From contig NZ_JWTB01000029.1 of the NCBI RefSeq assembly GCF_000813845.1, forward strand, positions 1 through 64,000: a DNA stretch of 64,000 nt. Direction: 5' to 3'. The DNA comes from Pseudarthrobacter phenanthrenivorans (GTDB lineage Bacteria > Actinomycetota > Actinomycetes > Actinomycetales > Micrococcaceae). This document shows, piece by piece, positions 25,797 to 34,199 of the stretch (position 1 is its first letter; each line of letters begins with the position of its first letter). A program made the position numbers and the translations under genes. The notes beneath the pieces are model-generated. The model worked only from the letters and a program-made list of their open reading frames with translations. It ran no database searches and had not been told where the DNA came from.

Positions 25797-26087
25797 TCAG
25801 TCTTTGAGGCTGCTGGCCGTAACTTCGAATTCCTCCACGGAGACGATCTGGGTCCTGTCCGCCTGGCTGCTCTCTTCCCGGATCCGGCTGGCCGCCTGCC
25901 GGCTGGCCTCCATCGCTTCTTTCGTTTCCCACAGCGTGATGGAGAGGGCATTGTCCGTGCCCGTTCCGTTCAGGTAGTAGACGCCCTTGCATCCCGGAAG
26001 CTGGAGCACGCTGTTCACGACATCGTCGGTGGGATTGTCCCTTCGGGTATCGGGGCCGGTCTTGTAGGTGCTGATCCTGGCGAACAT
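25797..26087 (-). CDS. ABM-fold (antibiotic biosynthesis monooxygenase-like) small protein
   Basis: 96-residue ferredoxin-like protein (FARISTYK start, DNALSITLWETKEAMEAS mid). The fold includes heme-degrading and quinol-type monooxygenases but no activity can be assigned. Stands alone upstream of the PadR promoter region. Confidence 0.75.
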   Translation of the reverse strand: MFARISTYKTGPDTRRDNPTDDVVNSVLQLPGCKGVYYLNGTGTDNALSITLWETKEAMEASRQAASRIREESSQADRTQIVSVEEFEVTASSLKD

Positions 26088-26270
26088 GGTTTTCCTCCCT
26101 TGAGATGTGACCGGAGCGGCAAGAGGCCAGCTCCTCCCTTTAGTCAGGTCCGGGAGGTCACCAGTTACAAGGGTCTAAAGTCAGGGCTCGGCTCCAGCGC
26201 GGCCAGACAGGAGTCCGGCAGCGACTGCTTCAAAGGCCGCGGGACTGCAGCCGTAGGAGAACCCGGCCTG

Positions 26271-27572
26271 TCAGCAAGTCTTCGCCGCCACCGCTTTGCA
26301 GGCGTTCACCCGGCCATGGGCCCAATACGTCTGCATTTCGGTCACCTTGTCACCGGACGATTCCACCTTGAGTCTGACGGTTGCGTTGGTTGAAGCGGGG
26401 TACGCATTCGAGACCAGGGCAGCGACTCCAGCAACAACTGCGGACGACATCGAGGTCCCATTGCCTATGTCGTACCCCTGGGAGCGGTGGTACTGATCCG
26501 CAAGAGCGAATGGGTGGTTGGGGAAAGTGGAGAAGACAGCGGCGCCGGGAGCCGCGATGTCCACCCATGTCGGACCATAAGTGGAGAACGAGGCTTTGGC
26601 ATCGGTGTTGTCGGTGGCGCCCACGGCGATGACGTTGGCGTACGCGCCGGGATATATCTTGGCCGTGTTACTGCCATTGCCTGCTGCGGCAACCAGCACC
26701 ACGCCGCCATTCGGTGCATTCCAGGCGTTGTTGACAGCGGTTTCGAGGGTGCGGGAAGCGCGGACGCCCAGGCTCATGTTGATGACCTTGGCGCCCTTGT
26801 CCACCGCCCAGTTGATTCCGTTCACAAGCGCTGAGGTCGAACCCATCCCGGTGTCGGTCAGTACTTTACCGGCGAGGATGCGGCACCCTGGGCACACGCC
26901 GGCAACGCCGGCCCCGTTGTTCGCGGTGGCGGCAATGATGCCGGCAACGTGCGTGCCGTGGCCATAGTTATCTTCATTGGTGCTCGAACCGGTGAAGTTG
27001 GCACGGAGAGCAACCTTTGGATTGATATCAGGGTTGTCTGTTGCGACGCCGGAATCGAGAACCGCTACGACAGTTCCCGTCCCGCTGGTGACGCTCCAGG
27101 CCTCGACGGCGTCCACATCCGCGTCCGGCGTACCGGCATCGGTATGAATCACCGGCGGGTTCGGCGGATTTGTCGTGATGGTGCCGTAGTTGTTGTCGAA
27201 GGCCTGCCCTGTGTTCTGCAGCGCGTACTGCCTGCCAAAGAAGGTGTCATCTGTGGCTGCCGCGACAACATTGTCCGGTTCGGCATACTCAACCGCTGGG
27301 TTCCGGCTGAGCGCCTCGATGAGTTGGAGTTCCTTGCCGGCCGGCACGGTGATGAGATGGGCGCCGGTACTGCCGATCTCCGGGCCGTCGCCAACGCCTT
27401 GCTGGGCCAATACCGCAGCCGCAGCCCTGCTGTCTCGGAATTTAACGATGATCTGCCCGGCGACATAGGACGTGTCGGAGGCTGCGTTGCCCGGAACGGC
27501 GAAGGTGATGAAACCAAAACCCAGCACTGCTGCCGTGAGACCGGCCGTAAGGAGTCTGTTCATAGGGGCCAT
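26271..27572 (-). CDS. Secreted subtilase (S8 serine peptidase), copy 1
   Basis: 433-residue exported protease. Signal peptide ends near GNAA (31); an inhibitor-I9/fervidolysin-like propeptide follows (IIVKFRD ... NPAVEYAEPD, 41-100). The catalytic triad is Asp173 (VLDSG), His205 (GHGTHVAG) and Ser374 (GTSMSS). The usual Pro after GTSMxx is replaced (SAVVAG). Four Cys (about 227, 230 and two near the C-terminus) may form disulfides. It is a tandem paralogue of the next gene, same strand, 70 bp apart. Confidence 0.9.
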   Translation of the reverse strand: MAPMNRLLTAGLTAAVLGFGFITFAVPGNAASDTSYVAGQIIVKFRDSRAAAAVLAQQGVGDGPEIGSTGAHLITVPAGKELQLIEALSRNPAVEYAEPDNVVAAATDDTFFGRQYALQNTGQAFDNNYGTITTNPPNPPVIHTDAGTPDADVDAVEAWSVTSGTGTVVAVLDSGVATDNPDINPKVALRANFTGSSTNEDNYGHGTHVAGIIAATANNGAGVAGVCPGCRILAGKVLTDTGMGSTSALVNGINWAVDKGAKVINMSLGVRASRTLETAVNNAWNAPNGGVVLVAAAGNGSNTAKIYPGAYANVIAVGATDNTDAKASFSTYGPTWVDIAAPGAAVFSTFPNHPFALADQYHRSQGYDIGNGTSMSSAVVAGVAALVSNAYPASTNATVRLKVESSGDKVTEMQTYWAHGRVNACKAVAAKTC

Positions 27573-27642
27573 ATTGCGCCAACCTCAACCGATTGAATAG
27601 GGGGAAAATGCCCCAAGCGTTCCGGTGCCCGGTCACCCAAAC

Positions 27643-28908
27643 TTAGGGAATCACGCATCCCACCGCACTGCAGGCGTTCACCCGGCCGTGGGCCCAGTAT
27701 GAACCCGTTCCGTAAATCGGATCGGCAGTGGATTCCACCTTGGCCCGGACGGCTGTGTTGGAGGTCCCCGCGGGTGTGCTCCAGACAAGCGCGGCCGTAG
27801 CGGCAACGATCGGGGACGCCATCGACGTGCCGCTGAGGATGTCGTAGCCCTCTGAGCGGTTGTTCTGCGTCTCGAGGGCGAACAGGTGGTTCGGGAAGGT
27901 CGAATACACGCTGACACCGGGAGCGGCAACATCCACCCACTTGCCGTACGTTGAAAAGGACGCCTTGGCATCGTTGTTGTCCGTCGCGGCGACGGCGATG
28001 ACGTTGGGGTATGCACCTGGGTACACCTGGGCCTGGGTCCCGCCGTTGCCGGCTGCGGCCACAATCACCACCCCCTGGCTCCACGCGTTGTTGACGGCCG
28101 CCTCGAGGGTGCGCGAAGACACCCGCTGCCCCAGACTCATGTTGATCACTTTCGCGCCGTGGGCCGCCGCCCAGTCGATGCCCTTGGCGATGGCCGAGCT
28201 GGTGCCGGACCCGCTGTCGTTGAGCACTTTGACGTCCAGGATGCTGCAGCGCGGGCAGACACCGGCGACGCCGATCGAGTTCTCGGAGATGGCGGCCACG
28301 ATCCCGGCTACGTGGGTGCCATGGCCGTACCTGTCGTAATCGTCCGGAACGACGATCGTCTTGTCGCTGAAGTTGACACGCTCGGCAACCTGCGGCGAAA
28401 TGTCAGGGTTATCGGCGGCTACGCCGGAATCAATGATGGCGACTCTCGTACCGCCGCCCGTGGTGACGCCCCACGCCTCAACAGCGTCCACGTCGGCGTC
28501 GTTCGTGCCCGCGGCCACCGTCACCGTTCCGGCGGTGTTCGTGAACGATTGCTTGACGTTCTGCAGGGCGTACTGGCTTCCGAAGTACTGGTCGTTGGTG
28601 GCCGCGGTGACCAGTTGGTCCGGTTCGGCGTACTCAACGGCGGGGTTCCGGCTCAACGCGCTGACGAGTTGCAGTTCCTTGCCTTCAGGCACTCTGATGA
28701 GGTGCGCGCCGGTGCTGCCAATCGGAGGCCCATCGCTGAGGCCATTCTGGCGGAGGACGCCGGTTGCCGCGCCGTCGTCACGGAACTTCACCATGATCTG
28801 GCCGGGGACGGGGGATGATTCAACGGCTGCGTTGCCCGGAACGGCGATCGTGGTGGCGCTGAGCACCACCACGATCGCTGCGAGACCTGCCGGAACTATT
28901 TTTTTCAT
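27643..28908 (-). CDS. Secreted subtilase (S8 serine peptidase), copy 2
   Basis: 421-residue paralogue with the same plan: signal peptide to about residue 28, I9-like propeptide, triad Asp160, His196 and Ser362, here in the canonical GTSMASP motif. Near-identical C-terminus YWAHGRVNAC to copy 1. The start MKKIVPAG at 28908 gives a proper signal peptide; the frame runs further upstream only into a pseudogene remnant. Probably nutritional extracellular protease. Confidence 0.9.
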   Translation of the reverse strand: MKKIVPAGLAAIVVVLSATTIAVPGNAAVESSPVPGQIMVKFRDDGAATGVLRQNGLSDGPPIGSTGAHLIRVPEGKELQLVSALSRNPAVEYAEPDQLVTAATNDQYFGSQYALQNVKQSFTNTAGTVTVAAGTNDADVDAVEAWGVTTGGGTRVAIIDSGVAADNPDISPQVAERVNFSDKTIVVPDDYDRYGHGTHVAGIVAAISENSIGVAGVCPRCSILDVKVLNDSGSGTSSAIAKGIDWAAAHGAKVINMSLGQRVSSRTLEAAVNNAWSQGVVIVAAAGNGGTQAQVYPGAYPNVIAVAATDNNDAKASFSTYGKWVDVAAPGVSVYSTFPNHLFALETQNNRSEGYDILSGTSMASPIVAATAALVWSTPAGTSNTAVRAKVESTADPIYGTGSYWAHGRVNACSAVGCVIP

Positions 28909-29010
28909 GCCGCTTATCATGCGCCCCACCAGTAACAGCTGGATAGGGGCACGCAAAAGGTATGTGGGTTTCCACCAGCCCGGGCGGCCGCACCTCCTGA
29001 GGCGAGCGTC

Positions 29011-29079
29011 GCCGTCGTCCTTCCTGGCGCCTGCCCAACGGATCAGCGGGTGAGGTGGCCCGGGCTGCAGTTCGTACAC
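29011..29079 (-). pseudogene. 3' scrap of a flavin monooxygenase gene with half a hairpin
   Basis: 29045-29079 matches the last codons and stop region of the flavin monooxygenase gene at 39385 (shared peptide VYELQP), with one indel. Just before it, GCCGTCGTCCTTCC (29011-29024) matches the right arm of the hairpin that lies beyond the dehydrogenase at 38.25 kb. So the dehydrogenase normally between them is missing, as after a deletion. Confidence 0.6.
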
Positions 29080-29100
29080 AGCAGGCCTCCGCATTAGGTC

Positions 29101-29223
29101 ACGACGGCGGGACTCGCCTCCCGCCGGTCAATCCCCGCACCCGCGCGGGGAGGTCCTCCTGGCTGGGGTCCAGCACATGGTCCGCGACGCCGCTGGAGGC
29201 GGCCTTCCCGTTGCGCGCATGGG
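29101..29223 (-). pseudogene. Internal fragment of a butanediol-dehydrogenase-like gene plus hairpin
   Basis: 29134-29223 aligns without gaps to about 38669-38758 inside the intact dehydrogenase gene, roughly 88 percent identical by eye (encoding the LDPSxEDxPARVR region). It has no start or end of the gene. It is preceded by a decayed hairpin (ACGACGGCGGGA ... TCCCGCCG, 29101-29125) like the one after the intact gene. Confidence 0.7.
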
Positions 29224-29251
29224 CCGTCCCCTTGTTCAGGGACCGCCGGCC

Positions 29252-29872
29252 CTAGCCCTTCGGTCGAAAATGGCCCGGCCAGTCCTTGAGCCGGATCCGG
29301 CTGAGGTCCTGGATTTCGCCGAGTATGCCCCACTCGTCCAGGCCTAGCCGCGCCAGTGGCTTCAGCAGGTCGATCCGCGGGTGGCTGCCCTCCAGCACCT
29401 CGCTGCTCACGGCAGCATGCGTCACTTCGCCAAACACCAGGGTGGAGTCACCTATCGGCAGCGTCGAGTGGAGCCGGCATTCGAGCACGGCCGGGGATTC
29501 CTTAACCCGCGGCGCGGCCACGGTGACGCTCGGCTCCCGGGTCAGCCCGACGGCGTCGAACTCGCTGACGTCCGGCGGGAAGTTGGTGCCGGTGGCGTTG
29601 ATCTCCTCCAGGAGGCCTGCCGGGGCGAGGTTGACCACGAACTCCCCCGACCCGGTGATGTTGCGGAGCGAGTCCTTCTCCCCCACCGAGGTGAACTGCA
29701 CGATGGGGGGATTCGTGGACGCTACGGTAAAGAACGAGTGCGGCGCAAGGTTGTCAACGCCCTCCGGCGAAACGCTGGAAACCCAGGCGATGGGCCGGGG
29801 CACCACCACCGCGGTGAGCAGCCGGTAGAAATCACGGGCGGAGGTGGCGGAGGGGCTGAAATCGGTGCGCAT
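29252..29872 (-). CDS. Flavin reductase-like / FMN-binding split-barrel protein
   Basis: 206 residues of the DIM6/NTAB flavin reductase-like family: RPIAWVSSVSPEGVDNLAPHSFF is the classic FMN phosphate-binding stretch (first half shown), and VVNLAPAGLLEEIN follows. Such proteins reduce FMN or use it on small substrates. Divergent from the haloacid dehalogenase gene, 44 bp apart. Confidence 0.85.
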   Translation of the reverse strand: MRTDFSPSATSARDFYRLLTAVVVPRPIAWVSSVSPEGVDNLAPHSFFTVASTNPPIVQFTSVGEKDSLRNITGSGEFVVNLAPAGLLEEINATGTNFPPDVSEFDAVGLTREPSVTVAAPRVKESPAVLECRLHSTLPIGDSTLVFGEVTHAAVSSEVLEGSHPRIDLLKPLARLGLDEWGILGEIQDLSRIRLKDWPGHFRPKG

Positions 29873-29916
29873 ATTGCCAGACTAACGGCCAGGGCAGGCC
29901 ACGAAGGAGACAGGTT

Positions 29917-30663
29917 ATGAGGTCCGAGCCGTACCGTTCACCATCAACCGGCCGCGGGGTGCGCGCCGTCCTCTTCGACACGTTCGGGACGGTGGTGGAC
30001 TGGCGAACCGGCGTGGCCCGCGAGGCGGCGGCCTTCGCCGCGGAACGGGGGCAGGAGCTGGACGCGGAAACCTTCGCGGACCACTGGCGCGCCCTGTACC
30101 AGCCGGCTCTGGAAGCCATCCGCACCGGGCAGCGCAGCTTCACGAAGCTGGACACGCTCCACCGCGAAAACCTGGAGCAGGTGCTCCGCCGACACGGCTT
30201 CGACCCGGAGCGGCTCGATGCGGGAACCCTGGAGGAGCTCAACAGGTCCTGGCACCGGCTCCCGCCGTGGCCGGACAGCGTGGAGGGCCTGGCCGCCATC
30301 CGCCGCCGTTACATTGTGGGACCTCTGTCCAACGGCAACACCTCCCTGTTGCTGGACATGGCAAGGAACGCCGGCCTGCCGTGGGACGTGATCATCGGCT
30401 CGGACATGACCCGCGCCTACAAGCCTCTGCCGCAGGCCTACCTGAGGACTGCAGAGTTCCTGGATCTGCACCCCGGCGAGGTGATGCTCGCGGCGGCCCA
30501 CAACAGCGACCTGCAGGCTGCCCGGACAGCGGGACTGGCAACGGCCTTCATCGCCCGCCCCGCTGAATACGGACCGGGCCAGACGGCGGACCTTGGCCCG
30601 GAGAGCGACTGGGACCTCGCGGCGTCGAGCATCACCGAACTGGCGGGCCGGCTCGGGGCCTGA
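29917..30663 (+). CDS. Haloacid dehalogenase type II-like hydrolase (HAD)
   Basis: 248 residues. HAD motif I LFDTFGTVVDW with the nucleophile Asp, motif II SNGNTS, motif III Lys in YKPLPQAY, and motif IV region AAHNSDLQAA. This arrangement is the L-2-haloacid dehalogenase (type II) subgroup, which hydrolyses 2-haloalkanoic acids; some members act on phosphates. Convergent with the AcoR-like regulator. Confidence 0.85.
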   Translation: MRSEPYRSPSTGRGVRAVLFDTFGTVVDWRTGVAREAAAFAAERGQELDAETFADHWRALYQPALEAIRTGQRSFTKLDTLHRENLEQVLRRHGFDPERLDAGTLEELNRSWHRLPPWPDSVEGLAAIRRRYIVGPLSNGNTSLLLDMARNAGLPWDVIIGSDMTRAYKPLPQAYLRTAEFLDLHPGEVMLAAAHNSDLQAARTAGLATAFIARPAEYGPGQTADLGPESDWDLAASSITELAGRLGA

Positions 30664-30676
30664 ACCCGAACCAGGC

Positions 30677-32179
30677 TTACTTCGGCGCGGTAATTCCCAA
30701 GCGGGACATCCGGCGGTAAATCGTGGCCCTGCTCATTCCCAGTTCGATAGCGGCTGCGGCCACCGTGGTGCCCGGCCGGGAAAGGCACCGGATGATCTCG
30801 TCCCTCTCGACGGCCTCGATCCGGGTGAGATGCGGCCCGGTGCGTCCGACGAGGCGGGAGGGCAAATGCCGCACATCGATGGTTTCCGTGCGCATGGCCG
30901 CGTCATGGACCATGCTAAAAAGTTCGTCCACGTTGCCTGGCCACCCATAGCCGGCCAGCGCGTGTTCGGCTGCAGCGGTGAAATCCACTTCGCGCATACG
31001 CGTTTGGCGTGCGGCGTACCGTGCCAGGGGCATCACGTCAGCGGAGCGTTCACGCAAGGCAGGCACCGGCACCACGGTTTCCACCATGGCGGCCAGTAGC
31101 TGCGGGACGGCGGCCAGTTCCTCCGCGGTCATGGCCCAGGTGATCGTGGGTAGCTTGCCGCCCGGTGCTGGCAGCGATTGAACCGCGGCGGCAGCCCGGG
31201 CGCCCAGCTCCTTCGCCGCCCAGGCGGGCAGGAGGTCAACGTTTTCCACAATCACGGCGGTATTCGGCTTGGACAGTTCGGGGGTCCAGAGCGACAACCA
31301 TGCCTCCACGTCCTCGGGCTCCGGAGCTGCTGCGCACAGGATGCGGCTTCCGGGGCGCGCCTGGCGGATGGCCTGCCCCACCAGGGTGGCGCGCCCGGAG
31401 CCTGGTTCTCCGACGGCGGCCACCACCCGGTTGGCGGCAAGCGCCAAGACCGTATGGTCCAGTGCCTCCGTCCAGCCCGGGGACATGGCGCGCAGTGTTC
31501 CCGCACCCGGCTCAAGCCGGCCCCGCTGAACCCGGAAGACGCCGCCCTTAGGTCCCGCTTTCGGCCTGTGGCCACCCGACTTGGCGAGCATGAGGGCAGC
31601 GGTGTTGCTCGCGGCCGACTGGGCCAGGGCCAGGAGCAACTCGGGTGAAGACTTGGACCAGGTGGTGATGTTCACGCTGCCCTCAAGACGTCCGCTGAGG
31701 GGATCGATCACCGGCACGGCAGCGCAGGTGTACGTCCGGAGGCTTGCGCTGAAGTGCTCCTCGGCACGAACCAGGCTCGGCGTCCGGTCCGCCAGCGCCA
31801 TACCCAGCCCGCTGGTTCCCGCTTCCCGCTCGGAAAAGGCAAAACCGGGAGCCAGATGGACCTTGTCGAGTGCCCGCAGCAGTGATGTGTCGCCGCTGAA
31901 ACGGTTGAGGACCAGCCCGTTGGCGTCGGTGAGCATCAGGCTGAGTGGCTCGTTGGCCAGCGTCTGGTGCAGGCTGGTGAGCACCTCCTGGCCGCACTGG
32001 TAAAACAGCGAGTCACCGGCCACGGACCCGGCCCAGAAGGGGTCGATGACCTCGGCCGAGACGCCGTATTCTTCACTGCGCTGCCAGGAGGCAAGAAGGC
32101 GTCTTGAGACAGTTGTCATCATGCCTTCCGGCCCGCCGGCCTCTGGCCGCGGGACGGGAACGTTCTGATCCGGCGCCAT
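30677..32179 (-). CDS. AcoR/MimR-like transcriptional activator
   Basis: 500-residue activator with an N-terminal GAF-type sensor (about 20-190), a degenerate AAA+ region and a C-terminal Fis-type HTH (VAAAAIELGMSRATIYRRM). The AAA+ part keeps a P-loop-like GEPGSGRATL, but I see no GAFTGA loop for sigma-54 contact; actinobacteria lack sigma-54, and such regulators there work with other sigma factors. Start at 32179 chosen for AAGGAGG eight bases upstream. It is divergent from the amidohydrolase operon, and the perfect palindrome at 32244 is its likely site. Similar regulators (MimR, AcoR) control propane, acetone or acetoin genes. Confidence 0.83.
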   Translation of the reverse strand: MAPDQNVPVPRPEAGGPEGMMTTVSRRLLASWQRSEEYGVSAEVIDPFWAGSVAGDSLFYQCGQEVLTSLHQTLANEPLSLMLTDANGLVLNRFSGDTSLLRALDKVHLAPGFAFSEREAGTSGLGMALADRTPSLVRAEEHFSASLRTYTCAAVPVIDPLSGRLEGSVNITTWSKSSPELLLALAQSAASNTAALMLAKSGGHRPKAGPKGGVFRVQRGRLEPGAGTLRAMSPGWTEALDHTVLALAANRVVAAVGEPGSGRATLVGQAIRQARPGSRILCAAAPEPEDVEAWLSLWTPELSKPNTAVIVENVDLLPAWAAKELGARAAAAVQSLPAPGGKLPTITWAMTAEELAAVPQLLAAMVETVVPVPALRERSADVMPLARYAARQTRMREVDFTAAAEHALAGYGWPGNVDELFSMVHDAAMRTETIDVRHLPSRLVGRTGPHLTRIEAVERDEIIRCLSRPGTTVAAAAIELGMSRATIYRRMSRLGITAPK

Positions 32180-32243
32180 CGCCGCCCTCCTTGTCCTGGT
32201 CATTCGAGATTACGGCGCGGTACTCCAAAAGGCGATGCCGCCC

Positions 32244-32277
32244 TGTCTCAAAATGAGACACCGGTCACAGGTTGACA
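32244..32277 (+). promoter_or_regulatory. Perfect 17-bp operator and -35 element of the amidohydrolase operon
   Basis: TGTCTCA-AAA-TGAGACA (32244-32260) is a perfect palindrome matching the TGT..ACA form of AcoR-type activator sites. TTGACA lies 11 bp further on (32272-32277); the -10 is unclear. This is the layout of an activator bound just upstream of the -35. Confidence 0.6.
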
Positions 32278-32340
32278 GGTGCCTTTTGGCCATAGCGTCG
32301 TCTCTGTCGCGACTATGGCAGTCGCGGGGAGGAGAACGAT

Positions 32341-33387
32341 ATGTACAGCAAAGACGGAGAGAACTACTTCATCGTCGACGCGCACGTCGCGTTGTGGGAC
32401 GCCCGCCCGGAGAACCAGCGGAATATCCAGGCCAAGCAGTTCATCGATTGCTTCTACGACTACCACCGCAACCTCGGTCCGGAGGAGGAACACTGGTCCT
32501 ACGAGGAATTCCTTTACCAGGGCGGCGAACGCCTCATGAAGGATCTGTTCGAGGACGGCTACGTGGACCACGCGATCTTCCAGCCGGCCTATCTCGGCGC
32601 GTTCTACAAGAACGGATTCGCACAGGTGGAGGAGGCGTACAACCTGGCCGCGGCGAATCCGGGCAAGCTCACGTACAACCACTGTTATGACCCCCGCGAG
32701 GGTGAGGCAGGCCTTGACCGGCTCCGCGCCGACCACGAGAAGATGAAGTTCAAAGGGGTGAAGCTCTACACCGCCGAATGGCGCGGCGAATCCCGCGGGT
32801 ACAAGCTCTCCGATCCCTGGTGCTACCGGTATTTCGAGGAGTGCCGCAAGCTCGGCATCAAGAACATCCACATCCACAAGGGTCCTACCGTCCGCCCGCT
32901 GGACCGGGACGCTTTCGACGTCGCCGACGTGGACCACGCCGCCTCCGACTTCACCGACCTGAACTTCGTGGTGGAGCACGTGGGCCTGCCCCGGCTGGAA
33001 GACTTTTGCTGGATCGCCACCCAGGAACCCAATGTTCATGGCGGCCTGGCGGTCGCGATCCCCTTCATGCACACCCGGCCGCGGTACTTCGCCCAGATCA
33101 TGGGCGAGCTCATTTATTGGATCGGCGAAGACCGGATCCAGTTCTCCAGCGACTACGCCATCTGGTCACCCCGCTGGCTAATCGAGCGGTTCGTTGACTT
33201 CCAGATCCCGGAAGACATGACCGAGTACGCCCCGCTCACCGTGAACCAGAAGAAAAAGATCCTGGGACTGAACGCGGCAAAAATGTACGACATCCCGGTG
33301 CCCGCAGAGCTCCAGCTCCCCAACGCGGACGAGACAAAGACAGGACCGCGGCAGCCCGAACGCGCCGACCTGGCAGTCGTGGCATGA
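32341..33387 (+). CDS. Amidohydrolase-2 family protein of alkane-monooxygenase clusters
   Basis: 348-residue TIM-barrel amidohydrolase. Visible metal/active-site strands: IVDAHVALWD, HIHKGPT, VVEHVGLPR and FSSDYAIW. The first motif has DAHVA where most family members have DxHxH, so one metal-binding His appears absent. Relatives are encoded with propane-type binuclear-iron monooxygenases, where they may aid assembly rather than catalyse hydrolysis. GGAGGAG precedes the ATG. The stop overlaps the next start (ATGA). Confidence 0.8.
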   Translation: MYSKDGENYFIVDAHVALWDARPENQRNIQAKQFIDCFYDYHRNLGPEEEHWSYEEFLYQGGERLMKDLFEDGYVDHAIFQPAYLGAFYKNGFAQVEEAYNLAAANPGKLTYNHCYDPREGEAGLDRLRADHEKMKFKGVKLYTAEWRGESRGYKLSDPWCYRYFEECRKLGIKNIHIHKGPTVRPLDRDAFDVADVDHAASDFTDLNFVVEHVGLPRLEDFCWIATQEPNVHGGLAVAIPFMHTRPRYFAQIMGELIYWIGEDRIQFSSDYAIWSPRWLIERFVDFQIPEDMTEYAPLTVNQKKKILGLNAAKMYDIPVPAELQLPNADETKTGPRQPERADLAVVA

Positions 33388-34199
33388 CGGCGGCATTGAC
33401 GGAGCGCACCCTCCGGAACGTGGCGGTGACAGCCGAGGATGTCCGTCAGGCGCTGGGGGCCGTGCGGGATCCGGAGCTGGACGAGCCCATCACGGATCTG
33501 GGCTTCGTCCGTTCCCTCGAGATCACCGGCTCCCCGGCCGGCGCCGTGGTGACCGTGCACCTGCGGCTGCCCACGTCATTCTGCTCGCCGAACTTCGCCT
33601 ACCTGATGGCGTCCGACAGCAAGGACGTGATCTCGGCTCTGCCTGGGGTGGCGACGGTGGTGGTTGAGCTCGATGACCACCACGACTCCGCTCTGATCAA
33701 CGCCGGCCTCGCGGCTGACGCCGGGTACCGGGGCACTTTCGGCCACGAAGCCGAGCACAGCCTGGAGGAGCTGCGGTGGACGTTCCGCCGCAAAGCGCAC
33801 ACCGCCGCGATGGAACGTTGCCTGACCGAACTGCTGCGGGCCGATCCCACACTGGCGGAAGAAAGCGTGGGGACGGTGCGGCTGGGTGACCTGCCGGCGG
33901 GCCGGACCAAGGACGCTTTAGTACGACGGCGGACGGCGCTTGGGCTGCCGACGGAACCTGCCGCCGTCGTCCTCGTTGACCATGACGGCGTACCCTACCC
34001 GCCCGACAACGTGCCGATGGCGTTGCGGCGGGCCCGCTCCACCCGCATTTCCATTGACGGGAACGCGCACTTCTGCCGCGGCCTGCTGCGGACACGCTAC
34101 GCCGGCTCAGGCGCCGACCAGACATACCGGCCTGAGGGAGCCGAACCTGCCGACCATCACCACCTGCTTCCGTTCACAGTCAAGGAGATCCACCCATGA
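33384..34199 (+). CDS. MIP18/DUF59-type metal-cluster assembly protein
   Basis: 271 residues. The N-terminal third is a DUF59/MIP18 domain (VRDPELDEPITDLGFVRSLEI pattern, with Cys in SFCSPNF), associated with iron or iron-sulfur cluster loading. The C-terminal part is an extension of unknown fold found in the alkane-monooxygenase-linked version. Coupled on both sides by ATGA overlaps, so it probably acts with the amidohydrolase. Confidence 0.78.
   Translation: MTAALTERTLRNVAVTAEDVRQALGAVRDPELDEPITDLGFVRSLEITGSPAGAVVTVHLRLPTSFCSPNFAYLMASDSKDVISALPGVATVVVELDDHHDSALINAGLAADAGYRGTFGHEAEHSLEELRWTFRRKAHTAAMERCLTELLRADPTLAEESVGTVRLGDLPAGRTKDALVRRRTALGLPTEPAAVVLVDHDGVPYPPDNVPMALRRARSTRISIDGNAHFCRGLLRTRYAGSGADQTYRPEGAEPADHHHLLPFTVKEIHP

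Noticed and set aside
32244..32340. Sigma-54 promoter for the amidohydrolase operon, because the regulator resembles a sigma-54 activator
   Set aside because: No GG-N10-GC pair fits, the regulator appears to lack the GAFTGA loop, and actinobacteria do not have sigma-54; TTGACA is present instead.
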